Positions 63,727 through 64,000 of a stretch of 64,000 bases of DNA are shown here, piece after piece. This DNA comes from Myxococcus stipitatus DSM 14675. GTDB lineage: Bacteria > Myxococcota > Myxococcia > Myxococcales > Myxococcaceae. The first letter of the stretch is position 1. Each line of letters begins with the position of its first letter. The notes below the pieces were generated by a model. It was not told the DNA's origin. It ran no database searches and was given only the letters and a program-made list of their open reading frames with translations. The position numbers and the translations under genes are program-made. Location: contig NC_020126.1 of NCBI RefSeq assembly GCF_000331735.1, positions 7,443,501 to 7,507,500 on the forward strand, in the 5' to 3' direction.

Positions 63727-64000
63727 CTACGGCGTCCCCTTCGGAGCCACTTCCGCGGGCAGGGTCTCGAACCTGCGGAAGAAGCTGCTCTCCTTGTAGT
63801 GGGGACGCTCGGGCGCATTGCCCACGAGGAGCGAGAGGTCCGCGAGGAACTTGACGAACTTCGCGGCCGCCTCGCGGTCCACCGGCTGATGCACGTCATC
63901 CGCGGGCGCGTGGTAGTACTTCGTGTACCAGTCCTGCATCTGGCGCACCTGCGCGGAGCCCGCGATCGGGCTGAACTTGAAGGACAGGGCGGGCACCCCC
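63727..64000 (-). CDS. M28-family peptidase, C-terminal part
   Basis: Only the last 90 codons are in the window; the gene continues past the right edge. The segment QVRQMQDWYTKYYHAPADDV followed by HQPVDREAAAKFVKFLADLS matches the end of M28 zinc aminopeptidases, where the His of the HxPxD motif binds zinc. The apparent start inside the window is an internal codon. It is convergent with the hydrolase gene, 9 bp apart. Confidence 0.75.
   Translation of the reverse strand, partial: GVPALSFKFSPIAGSAQVRQMQDWYTKYYHAPADDVHQPVDREAAAKFVKFLADLSLLVGNAPERPHYKESSFFRRFETLPAEVAPKGTP

Overview
The window is high-GC DNA with dense coding on both strands, third-position GC bias and many secreted lipoproteins. 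The gene content points to a myxobacterium, most likely family Myxococcaceae: an M57 metalloprotease, a Ser/Thr kinase fused to other signalling domains, CotH-type surface proteins, TIGR02996/WGR/SUKH/HEAT repeat proteins and a chromosomal retron-type reverse transcriptase. This is inferred from gene families and composition; no rRNA or other marker is present.

Layout. 0.1-16.8 kb is a patchwork of short operons: a lipoprotein amidohydrolase, small secreted proteins, three SAM methyltransferases, two serine beta-lactamase-fold hydrolases, a two-gene ThDP-enzyme/MEKHLA operon, a GNAT acetyltransferase, an M57 zinc protease, a RidA protein and an alpha/beta hydrolase. 16.9-21.8 kb is a lower-GC island bounded by two identical 42-bp direct repeats. 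It carries a four-gene effector operon: DUF2169 protein, degenerate ketoacyl-synthase-like protein, PAAR-like DUF4150 protein with a Cys-rich C-terminal toxin candidate, and a SUKH-type immunity candidate. 21.8-29.6 kb holds a lipoprotein, an amidinotransferase-fold enzyme, small secreted Cys-rich proteins, a membrane protein and a 997-residue kinase. 29.7-35.0 kb is a CotH / OpgC-like acyltransferase / CotH cluster. 35.1-42.5 kb contains a broken secreted-protein gene, an 1130-residue C39-like protein, the nrfHA nitrite reductase genes and a signal-less propeller-like protein.

42.6-50.3 kb holds a lipoprotein, a dienelactone-hydrolase-like enzyme and the most unusual cluster. In transcription order on the minus strand it runs: a HEAT-repeat protein fused to an aldo/keto-reductase domain that has lost catalytic residues; a non-coding segment with inverted repeats and hairpins that fits a retron msr-msd; a retron-type reverse transcriptase with a HEAT-like N-terminus; and a TIGR02996/leucine-rich-repeat protein whose start codon overlaps the RT stop codon. 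50.5-54.3 kb carries peptidoglycan amidase, WGR-like/SUKH, M23 and small lipoprotein genes. 54.5-62.2 kb carries a large lipoprotein and two tandem paralogous secreted proteins with Gly-rich C-terminal domains. The window ends with an alpha/beta hydrolase that lacks its nucleophile serine and the 3' end of an M28 peptidase gene.

Two loci best fit a poorly described system: the retron cluster (44.07-49.61 kb) and the repeat-flanked PAAR effector/immunity island (16.92-21.78 kb). All functions are read from motifs by eye; no database search was run.
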